Positions 60,111 to 64,000 of a stretch of DNA of 64,000 nt are shown here, in pieces (positions within the stretch are counted from its first letter, which is position 1; each line of letters starts with the position of its first letter). The DNA is taken from the NCBI GenBank assembly GCA_035578175.1, contig JAQMRL010000003.1:94285969-94349968 (forward strand), read 5' to 3'. The stretch comes from Catonia carolina. Its lineage: Eukaryota > Arthropoda > Insecta > Hemiptera > Achilidae. Position numbers and translations under genes: made by a program. The notes beneath the pieces were generated by a model. That model was not told the DNA's origin. It did no database searches and saw nothing but the letters and a program-made list of their open reading frames with translations.

Positions 60111-60249
60111 CGCTGACTGAAACGCATACTCTATAGACGTTCCAAATTAAACATGTCAAATAAATTAACAATATACAATACAGCCATAAGATTATTCTGG
60201 ACATATATGTAATAAATCCATTATTATTGGTATACATTGCCTATGAGCA

Positions 60250-61458
60250 TAAAGGAAGTCCTATGAAATGGTCTTAAACTTCTTAAAAAGACTTGGATAA
60301 TGTTTATTTATGGTGTGAAAAAAATCATTTAGAGTTAAACATTAATAAATGTAAATGTATGATATTTTCCAACCAAATTAATTTCCATATATTTTATTAT
60401 ACTCTAAAAAATGAGAAATTAGATTTAGTCCATGAGATCCGTGATTTAGGGGTGCTAATTGACAGTAAATTAACATTCAAGCAACACATCCATATAAGTG
60501 TGAATAATGGTTATAGGTTACTCGGGTTTATATTTAGAAATACGAAGCAGTTTGATGAAATTGAGGTCCCAATAAGGCTATTTGAAGCTCTAGTTAGAAG
60601 CAGGTTAGAATATGCTGCAATTGTGTGGAATCCCCACCATCTGAATTACATAGACTCGATTGAAAAAATTCAAAATAGATTATTGCGTCTCCTGTATTAC
60701 AAAAAGTATGGTATGTCATGCCCTTTAGGGTTTTCTACGGAGACGATGAGAAGAATTTTTAACAAAATCCCTTGAAGTCGGACAAAATGTGATGTGTATG
60801 CAATTTTTATATAAAATATTAAATAATAAGGTTGACCTAGAGGATATTGTTAAAAACATTTTTTATTATGTACCTTTTGTTAGATCCACGAATTTTAATC
60901 TGTTTTATTTGTCTAAAGTGAACACTGTGCAATACAGTAATACTTCCTTAATACGGACGTTATCCTTTTTTAATAAATTTAATCTGGAACTCGATCCTTT
61001 TTTTGATAATTACAAACAATTTCCATCAAAATGTTATCAGGCGCTCACCAACCAATAAATGACATAAATTCACAGAGCAGACTCACATCTTTTTCTTTCT
61101 TCCTTTCCTTCTTTCTTTTTTCTTTTTTCTATTGTTTCTTTTTCCTTTTCCTTTTATTAATTTATAAATAAATAATATTATTTTTGATCAAGTTTTGCTA
61201 AACTATTTTTTGTAGGAATTTTGTTTTTTTTCTTATTAAATTATTATTATAGTAAGTAATTTTATTGAAATATTATTTTATTTTTATGAGAAAAAGAGAC
61301 AAAAAGTGTATTAGCATGTATATTATGTAAATAAAATAGTTATAAGCAAATATTGTTTTGTAAATATGTAATTTTTTTATGTCAATAAGGCTTATATGGA
61401 TAAGTTCTGTTAGCCTTTATATTGTTGTAAATAAATAAATAAATAAATAAATAAATAT
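60250..61458 (+). mobile_element. 5'-truncated LINE with RT C terminus and AAAT tail
   Basis: The frame 60293-60775 encodes the end of the reverse transcriptase and the thumb: WCEKNHLELNINKCKCMIFS, EIRDLGVLIDSKLTFKQHI and RSRLEYAAIVWNP. A one-base frameshift near 60758 moves the rest to the next frame, which continues (KSLEVGQNVMCMQFLYKILN) to a stop at 61058 with LTNQ. A pyrimidine-rich 3' UTR follows and ends in (AAAT)n at about 61429-61458. It resembles CR1/Jockey-group LINEs and is distinct from J1 and J2. Inactive. Confidence 0.85.
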
Positions 61459-61484
61459 GAGCAGGTAGTTGCATAATAAGAACA

Positions 61485-61670
61485 AAACGAAAGTGTTGTG
61501 CAGTAGCAAGATTGGTTTAGAAGAGATGGGAATTTTAAAAGTAGGCAACGAAAACATACAGGAAGTTGGGGAATTCTGCTATCTAGGGAGTAAAATAAAA
61601 AACACGATAGAAGCGCAAGTGATACCAAATGTAGGATTGCTTAAGCTTGGAAACCGTTGAAAATTAAAAA
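61485..61670 (+). mobile_element. LINE reverse-transcriptase fragment, other family
   Basis: The frame reads NKTKVLCSSKIGLEEMGILK, then NENIQEVGEFCYLGSKIKN. The KTKV...YLGS pattern is the post-palm block of RTE/L1-like LINEs. It lies directly after the AAAT tail of the previous LINE and stops abruptly. Confidence 0.65.
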
Positions 61671-61689
61671 AAACCGCTTACTGACAACT

Positions 61690-62915
61690 AACATTGATTT
61701 ACAGATTGAATCAATGTGTCAAATAATATGTTTGACACATAATATAATATATTATAGTACATAGTATAATATATGATTTAGACATAGTATTAAATTAAAT
61801 TAAAATTATTTTCATAATTTTTTAATATTATCGTACCTAATTTTTGTAAATGTTATTCCTTAAACACCAAAATTTGTGATTTATTATGTTACAAATTAAA
61901 ATAATCATGAGCTTTATGTATTTTGGTTTTTAAGTTTATTTCAAAACCTGATAGATCCGAAATCTGTTTCAAAATCAGATACATCTACAATAGTATGTGA
62001 AAATTTTCTTGAACTACGGTCATTAGAAAATTATAAGTCAGTATGTGAAATCTTTTACCCTAATGCTATTTCTCGAATAAGTCACAATGTTTTATCATTT
62101 TATGTTTTTGAGAATAACGTTTTTCAGGGCTCCTGAAGAATTTTCATTTTTGGATGTATCTGCTTTTGTAACTGTTTGTTTTAAAGATTTGACAGACTTT
62201 TAATTTCAATAATAGAATATTGGTTATTTCTGTAAAAAACCTGAATTTAAAGTACTATTTTGAAACTATGAAATATTTATGTAATAATTCATTTAATAAT
62301 ACTATAACTGGTAAACAACTGAAATATTACTTTTAATGGCATGGTTAAACAAAAAACCGGACAAGGGAAAACGCAATAAAAACAGGTTAAAAAATATATA
62401 TTTTCTAATCGTGTATGATAAATAAAAAAAAATGTAGTATTACAAAATAGAATACAGACAGTTGGAAAAATGCAACAGAAATATAAAGAATATTGGAAAT
62501 GAAATATGACAGGGAACAGGCAGCCTCACGCATTTACAAGGGGATGTCATTTTTACCTCCGATGAGCCAACGTGTCGCCTGTTGGAGAACGTCAGACAGA
62601 CAACTGACTGTCTGAAATAATATATTAACTTTTTTTTAAAATAATCTGATAAGATTGTAAATACTTTTTGAAATTGCATTGTAGAACGTATTTCTGAAAA
62701 GCTTTTCTGTTGATGGATCGAATGAGTAAATAGATTTTCTTTTATTGAAGAATAAATACAATCCTTTATATGATGTACTAGAGTAGTGATAATAAAAAGA
62801 AAACGAATACATTTTTTTTTTAGTTTTATCCATGTAAGTGTTTTCTTGCCATTCCTTATCACTCTTATTTTATATGTGTGAAGTTCAGTTGTCTTTTCAC
62901 GCAATTAACATCACA
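61690..62915. other. Intergenic DNA, nothing recognised
   Basis: AT-rich. The 154-residue minus frame at 62440-62904 has no domain. Confidence 0.45.
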
Positions 62916-62922
62916 GGTTTTT

Positions 62923-63093
62923 TTGTTTTTTTTTGTTTAACGTCCGACTGTTTTGCAAATTGCTGCTAATGCAGACGGTGAAGGATGAAATGAATTTTTT
63001 GTAACGTATGAAAAAATGCCATGCCGGAGTGGGATTCGAACCCAAGACCGCGTGATGAGAGGCGAGCACGTTACCAACATCGCCAACGCGGCC
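62923..63093 (-). mobile_element. Full-length tRNA-derived SINE (family B reference)
   Basis: On the minus strand it starts GCCGGCCGCGTTGGCGATGT and has TAACGTGCTCGCC (A-box area) and GGGTTCGAATCCC (B box). The body runs CATGGCATTTTTTCATACG, CACCGTCTGCATTAGCAGC and AACAGTCGGACGTTAAAC, then an A-rich tail. It is the best preserved copy in the window and has the fewest changes from the 40.5-kb copy. Confidence 0.9.
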
Positions 63094-63244
63094 GGCATCA
63101 CAGGTTAAAAATAACGTTCGGTGTTCTACGTATATACTATAATTTTCATTGATCAACTATCAAATACAATCGAGTATTACTTTTCTTATAACATGTATAA
63201 TTATTTAGAAGCAATTATTATGCTAATTCTTTTTCGTATTGCTG

Positions 63245-63312
63245 TCAGCAAAGTGAGAATTGCCATGCTGGTCGCCAACATCCGAAACGGATAGCGCACT
63301 AAAAGAAGAAGA
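63245..63312 (+). mobile_element. Possible LINE 3' terminal fragment with GAA tail
   Basis: CCATGCTGGTCGCCAACATC, CGAAACGGATAGCGCACTAA, then a GAA repeat. The form resembles RTE-like 3' ends in insects. A similar end seems present in reverse at about 11666-11705. Confidence 0.35.
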
Positions 63313-63430
63313 AGATTATGCTAATTAAAATTACATTACTTTTTAACACTTTTGAAAATTTAGTATCTGTTATATTACAACAATTTCTTAATACGCTGCT
63401 AAAGGTTCCAAAACTTGAATTACTTGTTGG

Positions 63431-63544
63431 AGCTTGCATTTATCACCACAGTCTTACAATGGGCCAAGAAGATCCCTTGGCCAGAGGCGTTTTAAACATC
63501 TGTGCTGGGTACCCGGTATAGCTCTAGTGTCCATGTTTTGCATG
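63431..63544 (+). repeat. Unassigned dispersed repeat, family E, copy 2
   Basis: Matches the minus strand of 6701-6815 over its whole length, with substitutions and few gaps. Confidence 0.6.
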
Positions 63545-64000
63545 AAAGGGTTGTCATTTAATTAAAATTTGTTGTGCATCATGTTGTTTACCTAGTTGTT
63601 TCGCGACGTCATTTCTGTATGGGATTTGTAAATCTTTGTGCAACATCAGTTTGTGAACACAAAAGAGGCATTGCGTTATTGCTCGTAGAATTTGGTTTTG
63701 AATCGCTTGTATATGTTTTGTGTGAAGGTTCAGCAGATCCCTTAAGTTAAACTGCATTTATATCTAGTTGGAAAATATGTGTAGGATAATGTTTTCTTTT
63801 ACAATAGTGTAAAGATAACGATAATATACATACGGAAAATACAGACAAACGCTTAGTTGAACTTAATAATATAGTGTATAATAAAAAATTTTAAACGGTT
63901 TGTAAATAATTTTTAGTAGGTATTTAAATATTTTTTTGCAGTACATTGTGAACATAACAATAATTATGGAGTTATTAAAGAAGTAAAGTTAAAAAGTCTA

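Noticed and set aside
62440..62904. 154-residue minus-strand open frame
   Set aside because: Composition follows the AT bias, with no motif and no promoter or splice sites that I can support.
1..64000. CRISPR arrays, operons, Shine-Dalgarno sites or other prokaryotic systems
   Set aside because: The window is clearly eukaryotic. The repeats are dispersed transposons, not regularly spaced short repeats.

Overview
The window is AT-rich, gene-poor eukaryotic DNA that looks like an insect genome. The evidence is an insect-type Ty3/gypsy element, an intact mariner, a pogo-like TIR element, tRNA-derived SINEs and 5'-truncated LINE tails of the insect Jockey and RTE types. A hemipteran would fit the repeat style, but I cannot prove the order from this sequence. 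No complete host protein-coding gene is visible. The only host-like coding traces are a broken THAP-domain gene (about 10.0-10.6 kb, minus strand) with a GC-rich CRE/GC-box region upstream, and a few short GC-rich patches that could be single exons (about 5.3, 43.2 and 58.4 kb).

Layout. 0-12 kb: a degraded copy of a 400-bp repeat (family A), a LINE tail at 2.3-2.9 kb, twin hairpins at 6.9-7.0 kb, a SINE at 8.9 kb and the THAP relic. 12.0-12.6 kb: a GC-rich solo LTR with a perfect 4-bp target duplication. 14-23 kb: family A copies, several SINEs, and a pogo-like TIR element (18.3-19.1 kb) with a second SINE-like family (family C) inserted inside it with a 10-bp duplication. 24.9-36.4 kb: the dominant feature, two near-identical gypsy-type elements on the minus strand sharing a central LTR (LTR-internal-LTR-internal-LTR), with one GGTC duplication flanking the whole array. 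36.6-40.6 kb: a cluster of truncated LINEs. 40.7-49.1 kb: more family A, SINE and family C copies. 50.2-51.6 kb: an intact-looking mariner. 53-64 kb: LINE tails of several families, one full-length SINE and unassigned repeats.

How the parts work. In the gypsy element, tRNA-His would prime minus-strand synthesis and a G-run polypurine tract plus-strand synthesis. Gag and Pol are linked by a canonical -1 slippery heptamer immediately before the gag stop. Both copies carry the same two in-frame nonsense codons, so neither makes a full Gag-Pol without readthrough. The tRNA-derived SINEs end in a sequence also found at the 3' end of the LINE at 2.3-2.9 kb, which suggests they borrowed that LINE's machinery.
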